Below, in pieces: positions 15,928-25,555 of a DNA stretch of 64,000 nucleotides (position 1 is the stretch's first letter; each line of letters starts with the position of its first letter). The position numbers were made by a program, and so were the translations under genes. Below the pieces are notes generated by a model. The model made no database searches, was not told where the DNA came from, and saw only the letters and a program-made list of their open reading frames with translations. The DNA lies in the NCBI GenBank assembly GCA_013289835.1, contig JABCZG010000001.1:124001-188000 (forward strand). Reading direction: 5' to 3'. Source of the stretch: Acidobacteriota bacterium. Its GTDB lineage: Bacteria; Acidobacteriota; Terriglobia; Acidiferrales; UBA7541.

Positions 15928-16845
15928 CTATTTTGTTTTCCTGGTGGCCGTGACCGAACTGGTGTCCGGATTCACGACCACTTGCCGCATGTACTGCAAA
16001 TCGATGGACTGCACGCGCCCGGTGTTCGCTTGCCACTGCGAAAAGTTGTCCACCAGCATTTTGTATTTGCCGGTGAATTCTCCTGAGCCAAAGTGAACGG
16101 TGACGGCCTGCGAATCGGTGGGGCCCGCAAGCCCGGTCATGACCACGCGCAGATCCTTGGGGTTCGAAAGATCGAGCTCGCTGACGCGATCGGCAGAGCC
16201 TGCGCGGACCAGGTCCACGTCCTTCATGAATTCCTGGTAGAGCTGCATGCGTTTTTCACGCTGGTCGCGAGAGACTTCTTCGGAGACGCCGCTGACAATT
16301 GGAAATTGCAAATCCTCGCCTTGGGCGCGACCGAGGATGACGCCATGCGCGTCAATCAGGGCCAGTTCGTTGCCGTTTCGCGCGAACGCGATGGGAGTGC
16401 GTTCGACCAGTTCCACGCGAATGCGGTTCGGCAGGATTCTTTGCACGCTGGCGGATTCGACCCAGGGGATTTGTTCGAGCTCGCTGCGGCGCATGTCCAG
16501 TGGGATGCGCAGCACGCTGCGGTCGCGGTCATGAACAAATTGCTGCAACACGGCATCGCGAGCGACGATGCGATTTCCAGTCACGTCAATTTGATCCGGC
16601 TTGAGCAAGAGCATGGTGGGCGAATAAAGCAAAAATCGTGTTCCGTAGACGAGGCCAGTCAAGCCAGCGATTCCGGCGACGCTCAGGACCAGCACTCGCC
16701 GATAGAACGGCCAGCCTCGCCCGGTAAATTTCTTGCGGCGGATTTCGACCGGTTTCTGGCGGCGCAGATACCGCGGTTCCTCGTCGGCAATCAGCTCGGG
16801 CCGGTAGGCATCGGCGTCAGCCGCCGCAGTCGCGTTGCGCTGCAT
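15928..16845 (-). CDS. ftsQ: Cell division protein FtsQ (POTRA)
   Basis: 305 residues from the ATG at 16845, five bases after the murB stop; an in-frame TTG at 16863 would overlap murB. Topology: a long basic cytoplasmic N terminus (RRKKF), one membrane helix (VLVLSVAGIAGLTGLVYGTRF), then a POTRA domain (IDVTGNRIVARDAVLQQF) and the FtsQ/DivIB beta domain. It bridges FtsA/FtsZ and the FtsBL-FtsWI synthase in the divisome. Divergence is normal for the family. Confidence 0.93.
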   Translation of the reverse strand: MQRNATAAADADAYRPELIADEEPRYLRRQKPVEIRRKKFTGRGWPFYRRVLVLSVAGIAGLTGLVYGTRFLLYSPTMLLLKPDQIDVTGNRIVARDAVLQQFVHDRDRSVLRIPLDMRRSELEQIPWVESASVQRILPNRIRVELVERTPIAFARNGNELALIDAHGVILGRAQGEDLQFPIVSGVSEEVSRDQREKRMQLYQEFMKDVDLVRAGSADRVSELDLSNPKDLRVVMTGLAGPTDSQAVTVHFGSGEFTGKYKMLVDNFSQWQANTGRVQSIDLQYMRQVVVNPDTSSVTATRKTK

Positions 16846-16850
16846 GGCCT

Positions 16851-17759
16851 TTACGCGTTCCAAACGACCACCTCGTTCTCTAATTCGACGCCGAACGCCT
16901 TTTGCACGCGTGCGCGCACATCGGCGATCAGCGCCAGCATGTCTTTGGCGGAAGCTTTTCCTGCATTCACGAAAAAATTGGCGTGGCGGTCGCTGACGCG
17001 GGCATCGCCGAAGGAGTGGCCTTTGAGCCCGAGCTCATCAATCATTCGGCCGGCGGACGCACCAGGAGGGTTCTTGAAGATGCATCCGGCGCTCTTCTGG
17101 CCGAGCGGCTGGCTAGCTCGCCGCTTTTCGTTGCAGATACGAATTCCTTTTAGGATTTCATGGAACGGATTGGAGGGTAGTTCCAGCGTCACCGAAAGCA
17201 TCATATCATCGGGCGCAAAAGAAGTGTGCCGGTATTCGAAAGAAATTTGATGGCCGCGGAGGGTTTCGAGTTTGCGTTCGGCGGCCCGATAGAGCTTCAC
17301 TTCGCGGACGTAGGTGCCGATCTGCATGCCGTAGGCGCCCGCATTCATGCGGAGCGCGCCGCCGACGGTGCCAGGTACACCGATCAGGCCTTCCATTCCG
17401 CCGAGGTCGTTCTTCGCGCAAAAGGTGACGGTGCGGCCGAGGTCCGCGGCGGCGTCTACGTGCGCTAGGTTGCCTTCGAGAACGATGTCGGGCTCCGGAG
17501 CGACAAGCTGAAGAATGACCCAAGGCAACTCGCCGTCGCCAACCAGCAGATTCGAGCCGCCGCCGAGGAACTTGTGCGGAATCCCGCCGCCATCGAGAAG
17601 CCGCAATAGGCAGGGGATGCTTTCATGCTTCTTGATGCGCAGCAGATCGGTCGTTCCCCCAATGCCGAGCGAAGTGAGCTCCGCGAGCGAGGTCCCCTGC
17701 CGAAGCTCAACATCAAGCTTTGCGAGGGCGCCGAGAATCTTGGGGTCGCTAATGCGCAT
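16851..17759 (-). CDS. murB: UDP-N-acetylenolpyruvoylglucosamine reductase
   Basis: 302 residues. MurB reduces UDP-GlcNAc-enolpyruvate to UDP-MurNAc with NADPH and FAD. FAD-binding features include [21 protein letters not shown] and [17 protein letters not shown]. The C-terminal part has the catalytic Ser/Cys region [25 protein letters not shown]. It resembles the shorter type II enzymes. It overlaps murC by 11 bases, placing it where ddl lies in E. coli. No ddl is seen in this cluster. Confidence 0.97.
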   Translation of the reverse strand: MRISDPKILGALAKLDVELRQGTSLAELTSLGIGGTTDLLRIKKHESIPCLLRLLDGGGIPHKFLGGGSNLLVGDGELPWVILQLVAPEPDIVLEGNLAHVDAAADLGRTVTFCAKNDLGGMEGLIGVPGTVGGALRMNAGAYGMQIGTYVREVKLYRAAERKLETLRGHQISFEYRHTSFAPDDMMLSVTLELPSNPFHEILKGIRICNEKRRASQPLGQKSAGCIFKNPPGASAGRMIDELGLKGHSFGDARVSDRHANFFVNAGKASAKDMLALIADVRARVQKAFGVELENEVVVWNA

Positions 17760-19155
17760 GATGCGTGGGGTGCTCCGTTCCTAGTAAAACCATCAGCTCG
17801 CCGCTGGCGCGGCTGACGCTACCCGCCCCGATGGTCAAGATGGCGTCTCCGGGGCGAGCCTGCTTCAGCAAAAACACGATGCCTTCCTGCATCGAGCGGA
17901 AATAGTGGACGTTTTTGTGGCCGGCTTCGCGGATGGCGTTGGCTAGCGCCTCGCTCGTGATGCCAGGGATGGGCACTTCGCTGGCGGCGTAGATATCGAG
18001 GAGCACTAGAATGTCGGCTTGGTTGAAGGCGCGGCAGAAATCGTCCCAGAGATGCTGCGTGCGCGTGTAGCGGTGCGGCTGAAACAAAACCAGCAGGCGA
18101 TTGAACTTGCAACCGCGCGCCGCTTCGAGCGTGGCGCGGATTTCAGCCGGATGATGGCCGTAATCATCAACGACGGTGATGTCATTCACGACGCCCTTGA
18201 TGTCGAAACGCCGGCCGACACCAGCGAATTTGGCCAGCCCTTCGCGAATGAGATCGGCCGGAACATTCAGATAGAGAGCGACCGCCGCAGCTGCCGCCGC
18301 GTTCCGGACATTGTGCATGCCCGGCGGATGCAGCAACCGGAACAATCCGAGATCTTCGCCTCGGTACGTGAGCCGAAATTCGCTTCCGAGGCCCTCAAAT
18401 TTTACATCGCTGATCACGAGATCGGCCTGCGTGGAAGTGCCATAGGTAATGATGGGCCGCTTCACGCTGGGAACGATGGCCTGCACGTGCGGCTCATCAA
18501 TGCAGAGAATCGCCGCGCCGTAAAAGGGTACGCGGTTCACGAACTGGATGAACGCGCCCTGGATGTCTTCGAGTGAGGTGTATTGATCCAGGTGCTCGCG
18601 ATCGATGGTTGTGACCACGGCAACGACCGGAGCAAGCATCAGGAAGCTGCGATCGCTCTCATCGGCCTCCACGACAAAATATTCGCCTTTGCCGAGCCGC
18701 GCGGTCGTGCCGGCCTGATTGACTCTCCCTCCCACTACGAAGGTTGGATCGAGATGTGCGGCCGCAAGAACGGAGGCAACCATCGAAGTCGTTGTGGTCT
18801 TGCCGTGCGCGCCGGCTACAGCGATGCCATATTTCAGGCGCATCAGTTCGGCAAGCATTTCCGCGCGCGGAATCACAGGGATTTTGCGCTTGTGCGCTTC
18901 GATGACTTCGGGGTTGTCCGGCTTCACAGCTGAGGACGTCACCACCACGTGCGCGCCATCCGCGTTCGCGGCCTTGTGACCCTCGAAAATCGTTGCGCCG
19001 AGATTCTCCAGCCGCTCGGTGATGTTCGAAAGCTTGACGTCCGATCCCGAAACGGAATATCCGAGCGTCAGCAGCACTTCGGCGATGCCGCTCATACCGA
19101 TGCCACCGATACCGACAAGATGGATGCGCTGAAAATTGCGGAAAGAGACCATCAT
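17749..19155 (-). CDS. murC: UDP-N-acetylmuramate--L-alanine ligase
   Basis: 468 residues. Adds L-Ala to UDP-MurNAc using ATP. The N-terminal Rossmann motif is [17 protein letters not shown] (residues 12-28). The ATP P-loop is [14 protein letters not shown], and the Mur-ligase C-terminal motif is [12 protein letters not shown] with FQPHRYTRT. The start is an ATG ATG pair; the ATGA junction overlaps the murG stop by four bases, so translation is probably coupled. Confidence 0.98.
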   Translation of the reverse strand: MMVSFRNFQRIHLVGIGGIGMSGIAEVLLTLGYSVSGSDVKLSNITERLENLGATIFEGHKAANADGAHVVVTSSAVKPDNPEVIEAHKRKIPVIPRAEMLAELMRLKYGIAVAGAHGKTTTTSMVASVLAAAHLDPTFVVGGRVNQAGTTARLGKGEYFVVEADESDRSFLMLAPVVAVVTTIDREHLDQYTSLEDIQGAFIQFVNRVPFYGAAILCIDEPHVQAIVPSVKRPIITYGTSTQADLVISDVKFEGLGSEFRLTYRGEDLGLFRLLHPPGMHNVRNAAAAAAVALYLNVPADLIREGLAKFAGVGRRFDIKGVVNDITVVDDYGHHPAEIRATLEAARGCKFNRLLVLFQPHRYTRTQHLWDDFCRAFNQADILVLLDIYAASEVPIPGITSEALANAIREAGHKNVHYFRSMQEGIVFLLKQARPGDAILTIGAGSVSRASGELMVLLGTEHPTHHAH

Positions 19156-20249
19156 GGACGAGCCCTCCGCGAAATTCCCTGCACGTTCGCGGCCTCTTCG
19201 ATCAAGTTGACGATGTCGCGCGTGGCATGTGGGCGCGCGAGTCCCCGCGCAGAGGTTGCTAACTTTTCGATTTCTTGGGGCTGATCAATAAGCGAGAAAA
19301 TTTCGCCCGTCAGCCGTTCGGCGGTGAGTTCCGATTCAGATATCAACCGGCCGGCGCCCGCGCGGGACATTTCCTGCGCGTTGCGCAACTGATGGCTGTC
19401 GGTGGCTCGGCCGAAGGGGATAAAGATGGCGGCTCGGCCCGCGGCGGCAACTTCCGCTGCGGTGATGGCTCCTGCTCGGCAAACAATCACATCTGCCCAG
19501 GCAAAGCGCTCCGCCATATTCGTCAGGAAGGGTACAACCTCCGCAAGAATTTCGCGCCGCGCGTAGGCGGTGCGTACCGCATTATAATCGCCTTCGCCGG
19601 TTTGATGCACGATAGCCAGTTCGCTTTTTCGCGCAGCGAGGCGGTCCATGGCGTCCACGAACGCGCGATTGATGGGCAGCGCCCCTTGGCTGCCGCCGGT
19701 AATCAGCAGACGGAAGGGCTTCTCCAGCTTGCGCGGAGCGATTGAGAAAAACTCCGGTCGCACCGGACACCCGGTAACGATGGCTTTTTTTCCCCACAAC
19801 TGTGCAGAAACTTCATACCCTGTGGCGATGCGCGCGGACATTCGCGCCAGAACTTTGTTGGTGAAGCCGGGCTCCGCGTTGGGTTCAAAAATCACGTTCG
19901 GCACGCCGCCTAGCCAGGTCGCAAGCAACATCGGCCCCGCCGCATAGCCTCCGACACCGAACGCAGCAACCGGTTTGTGTTTCCGCAAAACGCCCACCGC
20001 GTCCAACATCGCCGGAAGCAGCATCGCCAAGTTTTTAAGCAGCGTCGCGCCGCCCTTGCCTTTCAGCCCGGCAACACGCAACGTCTCCAGCGGCAACCCC
20101 GCCTGCGGCACCAGCTTCATTTCAATTCCTCGTTGTGTTCCGACCAGCACTACTTCCCTCTCGCTTCCTCTCGAAAGCCATTCCCGCGCAATCGCCAGCG
20201 CTGGAAAAACATGCCCGCCCGTTCCGCCGCCTGCGATCAGCAATTTCAC
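19152..20249 (-). CDS. murG: Lipid II synthase GlcNAc transferase MurG
   Basis: 365 residues, GTG start. Transfers GlcNAc from UDP-GlcNAc to lipid I on the cytoplasmic membrane face. The G-loop [18 protein letters not shown] is at the N terminus, the second glycine loop is [14 protein letters not shown], and the donor site includes [27 protein letters not shown]. It is preceded by ftsW with a 16-base gap and overlaps murC by four bases. Confidence 0.97.
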   Translation of the reverse strand: MKLLIAGGGTGGHVFPALAIAREWLSRGSEREVVLVGTQRGIEMKLVPQAGLPLETLRVAGLKGKGGATLLKNLAMLLPAMLDAVGVLRKHKPVAAFGVGGYAAGPMLLATWLGGVPNVIFEPNAEPGFTNKVLARMSARIATGYEVSAQLWGKKAIVTGCPVRPEFFSIAPRKLEKPFRLLITGGSQGALPINRAFVDAMDRLAARKSELAIVHQTGEGDYNAVRTAYARREILAEVVPFLTNMAERFAWADVIVCRAGAITAAEVAAAGRAAIFIPFGRATDSHQLRNAQEMSRAGAGRLISESELTAERLTGEIFSLIDQPQEIEKLATSARGLARPHATRDIVNLIEEAANVQGISRRARP

Positions 20250-20265
20250 CTGGCGCGTCCGCTCC

Positions 20266-21384
20266 TCACGCTTCCGCGGCCTGCTGCGAAATATTCAGGA
20301 GCACGCCCGTGGCCAGCAGCATCACCAGCAAACTGGAACCGCCGTAGCTGATGAACGGCAGCGGGATCCCTTTCGTCGGCACCATTCCAAGCACCACCGC
20401 GAAATTAATGAGCGCCTGGCTCAATACCATCGCGGTGATTCCCAGCGCCAACAGACGGCCGAAACCATCCGGCGCGGAGAACGCTGCGCGCATTCCTCTC
20501 CATCCATACACAACGAACAACGCAATCACGATGATGGCTCCTATGAAGCCCAGCTCTTCGCAAATCACGGCATAAATAAAATCGGTGTGCGCTTCCGGCA
20601 GATAAAAAAGCTTCTGCTTGCTCTCCATCAAACCCACGCCTGTAAATCCGCCGGATCCCACTGCGATAAGCGACTGCAGCAATTGAAATCCAGCGCCTTG
20701 CGGGTCGGAGTCAGGATGGAGAAACGCCATCAATCGCGCCTGGCGATACGAAACATGCGTGATCAGCAGATACAGCGCGGGCATCGCGGCCGCTGCGCCG
20801 GCGGCAATCCACTTCCAGGAGAGGCCCGCGACGTAAAGAATCGCGGTGGCCACTAACACGATGTCGATCGCCGTGCCCAGATCCGGCTGCAACAGAACAA
20901 GAACCACGCAAAGCAAAATCGGCCCCGCTGCGGGAAGAATGGTCTGCCGAAAATCCTCTTTGCAGAATTCCATTCCGGCTTTGCCGCGTCGCTTGAGGTC
21001 CAGAAACCACGCCAGATAGAGAATCACCGCGAGCTTGGCGAGTTCCGAAGGCTGGATGTTGACAGGGCCAAATTTGATCCAGCGATGAGTGGCATGCGAC
21101 TTGTCGAGAAAGAAAGTGCCCACGAGCATCAGCAAGACCGCACAAATGACGGGGTAGATGACCGCGGGTTCGCGCAGCTTGCGATAGTCCGTGCGCATGA
21201 GCACGAACATTCCGGTGAGGCCGATCACCAGCCAGGCCGCTTGCCGCGCGAGAAAAATATAAGAGTGGCCGTACTGCTGTTCCGCGGTGACCGCCGACGC
21301 GCTGAGAATCATCACCGCGCCGAACAGGCAGAGCACAAGCGTCACGACAAACAGCCAGCGGTCGGTTTCCAATCGTCTCGGCAC
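20266..21384 (-). CDS. ftsW: SEDS glycosyltransferase FtsW
   Basis: 372 residues, GTG start, about ten membrane helices. A SEDS-family peptidoglycan polymerase that works with FtsI at the septum. Family hallmarks include the cytoplasmic N-terminal LETDRWLFVVTLVL, the conserved loop KFGPVNIQPSELAKLA, PDLGTAI, and the C-terminal GMVPTKGIPLPFISYGGSSLL. It lies between murD and murG. Confidence 0.97.
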   Translation of the reverse strand: MPRRLETDRWLFVVTLVLCLFGAVMILSASAVTAEQQYGHSYIFLARQAAWLVIGLTGMFVLMRTDYRKLREPAVIYPVICAVLLMLVGTFFLDKSHATHRWIKFGPVNIQPSELAKLAVILYLAWFLDLKRRGKAGMEFCKEDFRQTILPAAGPILLCVVLVLLQPDLGTAIDIVLVATAILYVAGLSWKWIAAGAAAAMPALYLLITHVSYRQARLMAFLHPDSDPQGAGFQLLQSLIAVGSGGFTGVGLMESKQKLFYLPEAHTDFIYAVICEELGFIGAIIVIALFVVYGWRGMRAAFSAPDGFGRLLALGITAMVLSQALINFAVVLGMVPTKGIPLPFISYGGSSLLVMLLATGVLLNISQQAAEA

Positions 21385-21390
21385 GTCTCG

Positions 21391-22782
21391 TCACCCTCTC
21401 CCGGAGCTTGTGCTGGCGGCTTGCCGTCCCAATTGATAGACCAAACCCTTGAAGACGCGGCCGCGGTGCTCGTAGTTCTCGAATTGATCGAAGCTGGCGC
21501 AGGCCGGCGCGAGAAGCACGACGTCTCCGGGTCGCGCTGCGTGGGAAGCAGTCTCGACGGCACGCTCGATGGTTCCGGCACGCTCAATAGCCACACTTCC
21601 GGAAATTTGTTTTTCGATTTTGTCCGCAGCCGCGCCAATCAGGAGCGCAAGAATGGCCTTTTCGCGCAACGGGACCTGCAACAAGGTGTAATCGCTACCC
21701 TTGTCCTTCCCGCCGAGAATGACCAGGATCCTTCCGGGAAACGCATCGAGCGCTTTCAGGGTGGCGTCCACGTTCGTGGCTTTCGAATCATTGTAATAAC
21801 GCACGCCGCCAATCTCCGCGACAAATTCCAGGCGATGCTCGACTCCAGAAAACGAACGCACGCCTTTTGCAATGGCGGCTGCATCGGCGCCCGCGAGCCG
21901 GGTGGCGGCCACCGCGGCCAAAACGTTTTCCACGTTGTGCGCGCCCGCCAGCGGAATGTCCTGAATCTTCAGCACGAATTCTTCCATCCCGTCACTGCGA
22001 AAAAGAATTTCGCTATCCCGTACGAAAGCGCCCTGCGCCACCCGCTGTTTCCGGCTGAACCAGAACACTTGAGGCTTTGCCGGCGCATATTTCGTGCTTG
22101 CGGGATCATCGGCGTTCAACACCGCGCTGTCCGATTCCGTCTGCTTCTCGAAAATGCGTGCTTTGGCCGTGCCATACCCTTCGAACGTGTGATGCCGGTC
22201 CAAATGATCGGGCGTCAGGTTCAGAAACACGCTGATGTAGGGGCGAAACGTTTCGATCAACTCGAGTTGAAAACTGCTCAGCTCCGCTACCGTGATGGTC
22301 CGGTCATTCGTCTGCTCCACTACCGAGATCAGCGGCGTACCGATATTCCCTGCAAGAATCGTGGGGACTCCCGCACTCCTTAAGATGTGCTCGATCAAAG
22401 AAGTCGTCGTGGTCTTTCCGTTCGAACCGGTGATTCCGATCAAGCGTCCCTTCAAAAATCGATCCGCCAATTCGATTTCGCTCCAAATCGTGGTCCCTTG
22501 GGCGCGCGCGGCTTGCAGCAGCGGCGCGTCGGCGGGCACACCCGGACTCGGGACTATCAAATCCTGTTTCAGAAATATTTCCTTCGAATGGCCGCCCAAT
22601 TCAAGAAGGACCCCCGCCGCCCGCAATTGCCGGAGCGCCTCGCCAATCGCGCTTTCCGTGCGCGTATCCGTTGCCGTTACGATCGCGCCACGCGCGGCGC
22701 AAAAGAGCGACGTGGCCACACCCGTCCGCGCCAGTCCGACCACCAGCACGCGCTTGCCTCGCAATTCGAACGAACCTGCCAT
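21391..22782 (-). CDS. murD: UDP-N-acetylmuramoylalanine--D-glutamate ligase
   Basis: 463 residues from ATG 22782; an in-frame TTG lies 12 bases upstream. Adds D-Glu to UDP-MurNAc-L-Ala. The N-terminal nucleotide fold is KRVLVVGLARTGVATSLF, the ATP loop ITGSNGKTTTTSLIEH, and the C-terminal ligase motif YYNDSKATNVDATLKAL with LGGKDKGSDY. It ends six bases before the ftsW start. Confidence 0.97.
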   Translation of the reverse strand: MAGSFELRGKRVLVVGLARTGVATSLFCAARGAIVTATDTRTESAIGEALRQLRAAGVLLELGGHSKEIFLKQDLIVPSPGVPADAPLLQAARAQGTTIWSEIELADRFLKGRLIGITGSNGKTTTTSLIEHILRSAGVPTILAGNIGTPLISVVEQTNDRTITVAELSSFQLELIETFRPYISVFLNLTPDHLDRHHTFEGYGTAKARIFEKQTESDSAVLNADDPASTKYAPAKPQVFWFSRKQRVAQGAFVRDSEILFRSDGMEEFVLKIQDIPLAGAHNVENVLAAVAATRLAGADAAAIAKGVRSFSGVEHRLEFVAEIGGVRYYNDSKATNVDATLKALDAFPGRILVILGGKDKGSDYTLLQVPLREKAILALLIGAAADKIEKQISGSVAIERAGTIERAVETASHAARPGDVVLLAPACASFDQFENYEHRGRVFKGLVYQLGRQAASTSSGRG

Positions 22783-22816
22783 CGGTCCCGCCAAATCCTC
22801 TCAATAGAATTCCCCG

Positions 22817-23962
22817 CTACCTCAATTTCAAAGTCGTCAGCGCAAAGAGCGCAAAAACCAGCGCGGCAATCCAAAACCGCACGATCACTTTCGATTCGCT
22901 CCAGCCCAGCAGCTCAAAGTGATGATGAATCGGCGCCATGCGGAAAATGCGCTTCCCCCGCAGCTTGAATGAAGCTACTTGCAAGATTACCGAAAGCGCT
23001 TCGATCACAAATATCCCGCCGACGAAAAAAAGCAGAATCTCCTGCTTGATGATGACCGCGATCGTGCCTAACGTCCCGCCGAGCGATAGCGAGCCGACGT
23101 CACCCATGAAAATTTCGGCGGGGTGCGCGTTGTACCACAGGAACCCCAGCGAAGCTCCCACCAGCGCGCCGCAGAACACGGTTAGTTCGCCGACACGCGG
23201 GATGTACTGAATCTCCAGATACGTGGCCCAGCGAAAATTGCTGCTCACGTACGTCAAAACCGTCAGCGCTCCTGCGGCGATAACCGTGCAGCCGATGGCC
23301 AGGCCGTCGAGCCCGTCAGTCAGGTTCACGGCGTTCGAAGAACCCACAATCACGATGGCCACCGCCACTAGAAATGGCACAAACGCCAGCGGCCAGAGGT
23401 GCCCGGAAAAATGCGAATGATCCAGCAGCGAGTGGACCACCAAGTCCGGATGGAAGCGCTTCAAGAAGGGAAAAACGAATTGCGTCGAGTACGCGCTGTT
23501 CGTAGCCAAAACAAGAAGCGATACACCGACGATCAGGCTGAGAAAAGTTTGAAAATAAATCTTCTTTTTCGCCGTAAGGCCCAGGTTGCGCTGCTGCGAA
23601 ACTTTCGCGTAGTCATCAATAAACCCGACGATGGCAAAGCCGACCAAGGCGAAGAGCGAAATCAGGATGAACGGATTGGTTAGATCGGCCCAAAGCAGAA
23701 CCGGCACAGCCGTGGACAGCACGATCAGCACGCCACCCATCGTGGGCGTTCCCGCTTTCTTTTTGTGCTCTTCCGGCCCTTCCTCGCGAATGTACTGGCC
23801 GATTTGCAATTCGCGAAGACGGCGGATGAGCCACGGACCAAAGACCAGCGCCAAAAACATCGCCGTAAGACTCGCATACACCGTACGCACGGTAATGTAG
23901 CGAAAAATATTCAGCGGGCTGAAGTAGCGCTGCAGCGTGTGGTAGAGCAGGTAGTAGAGCAT
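22817..23962 (-). CDS. mraY: Phospho-MurNAc-pentapeptide transferase MraY
   Basis: 381 residues, ten membrane helices. Makes lipid I from UDP-MurNAc-pentapeptide and undecaprenyl phosphate. Conserved loops are present: HKKKAGTPTMGGVLI, GFIDDYAKVSQQRNLGLTAKKK (with the DD metal site), SNAVNLTDGLDGLAIG, GDVGSLSLGGTLGTIAV, and RIFRMAPIHHHFELLGWSE. It starts one base after the murF stop. Confidence 0.98.
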   Translation of the reverse strand: MLYYLLYHTLQRYFSPLNIFRYITVRTVYASLTAMFLALVFGPWLIRRLRELQIGQYIREEGPEEHKKKAGTPTMGGVLIVLSTAVPVLLWADLTNPFILISLFALVGFAIVGFIDDYAKVSQQRNLGLTAKKKIYFQTFLSLIVGVSLLVLATNSAYSTQFVFPFLKRFHPDLVVHSLLDHSHFSGHLWPLAFVPFLVAVAIVIVGSSNAVNLTDGLDGLAIGCTVIAAGALTVLTYVSSNFRWATYLEIQYIPRVGELTVFCGALVGASLGFLWYNAHPAEIFMGDVGSLSLGGTLGTIAVIIKQEILLFFVGGIFVIEALSVILQVASFKLRGKRIFRMAPIHHHFELLGWSESKVIVRFWIAALVFALFALTTLKLR

Positions 23963-23963
23963 G

Positions 23964-25403
23964 TCAGTGCTTCGGCTCCCGCTCTGGGAATTCGCCCTGC
24001 GTCGAGTGGCGCGTGATCAACGATTCCACGATGCGCTCCATCTTCACTCCGCGTGAGCCTTTAACCAGCAACAGATCGCCCGCAACCACGAGAGTTCCCA
24101 GAAATTCCGCCGCTTGCTCTGGAGTTGGGAAAAATTTCGTTTGTGCACCCTGTAGTCCGGCCTCCTGCGCGCCTTCGACAATCTGCGCCGCGTCACCCGC
24201 CACTCCGATGACCCAATCGATCTTTCCAGTCTTCGCCGCGAACCGGCCGGCTTCGCGATGCAATTGCGGCGAAGCGGTGCCGAGTTCGCGCATTTCCCCC
24301 GCGGCAAGAATTCGGCGGTGATAATTCGGCGTCGCTGCCAGCAGTTCGGTCATGGCCTGCAGCGCCGCAGGGCTCGAGTTATAGCTGTCGTTGATCAGCG
24401 CCGCTCCATTCGAAAACCGCAAAAGCTCTCCACGCATCGACGGCGCGCGCAGCGAGCGGAACACGCTCTGCGCTTCCGCCGCGCCGATGTTCCAAACGCT
24501 GGCCGCAGCCAACGCCGCGAGAGCATTCGAAATCGCGTGGCGCCCCGGCACCATCAATTCCAGCCGCACGCGCCCCTCCGGGCTCACATAATCAAACGCC
24601 GAGCCCAGCGCGCCGCGGTCTTCGATCTCCTCCGCCGTAAAAAACGCGGGCTTTTCGATCCCGTACGTCACTACGCGGCCGGGCGCATACGCGCCAAACG
24701 CGGCCACGCGCGAATCATCCGCGTTCAACACGGCAGTCGATTCATGGCCGTTCAATCCTTCAATCAGTTCTCGTTTCGCCAGAGCAATTTCATCCACCGA
24801 CGAAAAAAATTCCAGGTGCGCCGGCGCCACTCGAGTCACGACACCGACATCGGGCTGCGCAATCGCCGCCAGACGCTTCAACTCGCCCAGCCGCGACATC
24901 CCCATTTCCAGTACCGCCGCCTGATGCGTCTCGTCCAGCTTCAACAGCGTCAGCGGCAGCCCGTACTCGTTATTGAAATTTCCTTCCGACTTCAGGATCC
25001 GCAGCTTCGCGCCCAGCAGTGCCGCCAGGATCTCCTTCGTAGTGGTCTTGCCGACAGAACCCGTGACGCCGGCAATTTTCCCGCCCCAGGCTTCGCGCAC
25101 TGCGCGCGCGAGTTGCTTGAGCGCCTCAAAGGTGTCGGGCACGACGATGCATCGAGCGCGGACGGCCTCTGCATAGCGCGCAAGCTGCGCCTCCGCCACC
25201 ACTGCCGCGAGCGCTCCCAGCTCCAACGCACCGGCCACATGATCGTGTCCATCATGACGCGGTCCGTGGATGGCGATGAACAGCTCTCCAGCACGTACCG
25301 TGCGAGAATCAATCGAGACGCCGGCCACCCGGGCCAGGGGGTCGAGTCCCGTCCCCGGCCGAGTACCCAAAGCGCCAGCCACTTGTGCAATCGTCCACCG
25401 CAT
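23964..25403 (-). CDS. murF: UDP-MurNAc-tripeptide--D-Ala-D-Ala ligase
   Basis: 479 residues, ATG with GAGGA five bases upstream. Completes the cytoplasmic pentapeptide. The ATP loop is IAGVTGSVGKTTTKEILAALL, followed by FNNEYGLPLTLL and INDSYNSSPAALQAM typical of MurF. A 152-base gap separates it from murE, by far the widest inside the cluster. That gap holds a GTCCCGG/CCGGGAC hairpin (25502-25520) with a TTCGG loop that resembles a decayed REP palindrome. Confidence 0.97.
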   Translation of the reverse strand: MRWTIAQVAGALGTRPGTGLDPLARVAGVSIDSRTVRAGELFIAIHGPRHDGHDHVAGALELGALAAVVAEAQLARYAEAVRARCIVVPDTFEALKQLARAVREAWGGKIAGVTGSVGKTTTKEILAALLGAKLRILKSEGNFNNEYGLPLTLLKLDETHQAAVLEMGMSRLGELKRLAAIAQPDVGVVTRVAPAHLEFFSSVDEIALAKRELIEGLNGHESTAVLNADDSRVAAFGAYAPGRVVTYGIEKPAFFTAEEIEDRGALGSAFDYVSPEGRVRLELMVPGRHAISNALAALAAASVWNIGAAEAQSVFRSLRAPSMRGELLRFSNGAALINDSYNSSPAALQAMTELLAATPNYHRRILAAGEMRELGTASPQLHREAGRFAAKTGKIDWVIGVAGDAAQIVEGAQEAGLQGAQTKFFPTPEQAAEFLGTLVVAGDLLLVKGSRGVKMERIVESLITRHSTQGEFPEREPKH

Positions 25404-25555
25404 AAGTTCCTCAAAGAGTTTGCCTTACCCAGACACCCCACACTCCTGTTGGTTGTCACCGTTTTGAGGGCTCCTCCTTTCAAGAGGCCAGCCATTGGCA
25501 TGTCCCGGCCGAACCGGGACACCAGCACCCTCGTCACAGCTACAGAACAAGCGCG

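Noticed and set aside
13474..16086. 870-codon open frame antisense to ftsZ, ftsA and part of ftsQ
   Set aside because: It is a shadow of high-GC coding on the other strand; the opposite frames encode unmistakable FtsZ and FtsA.
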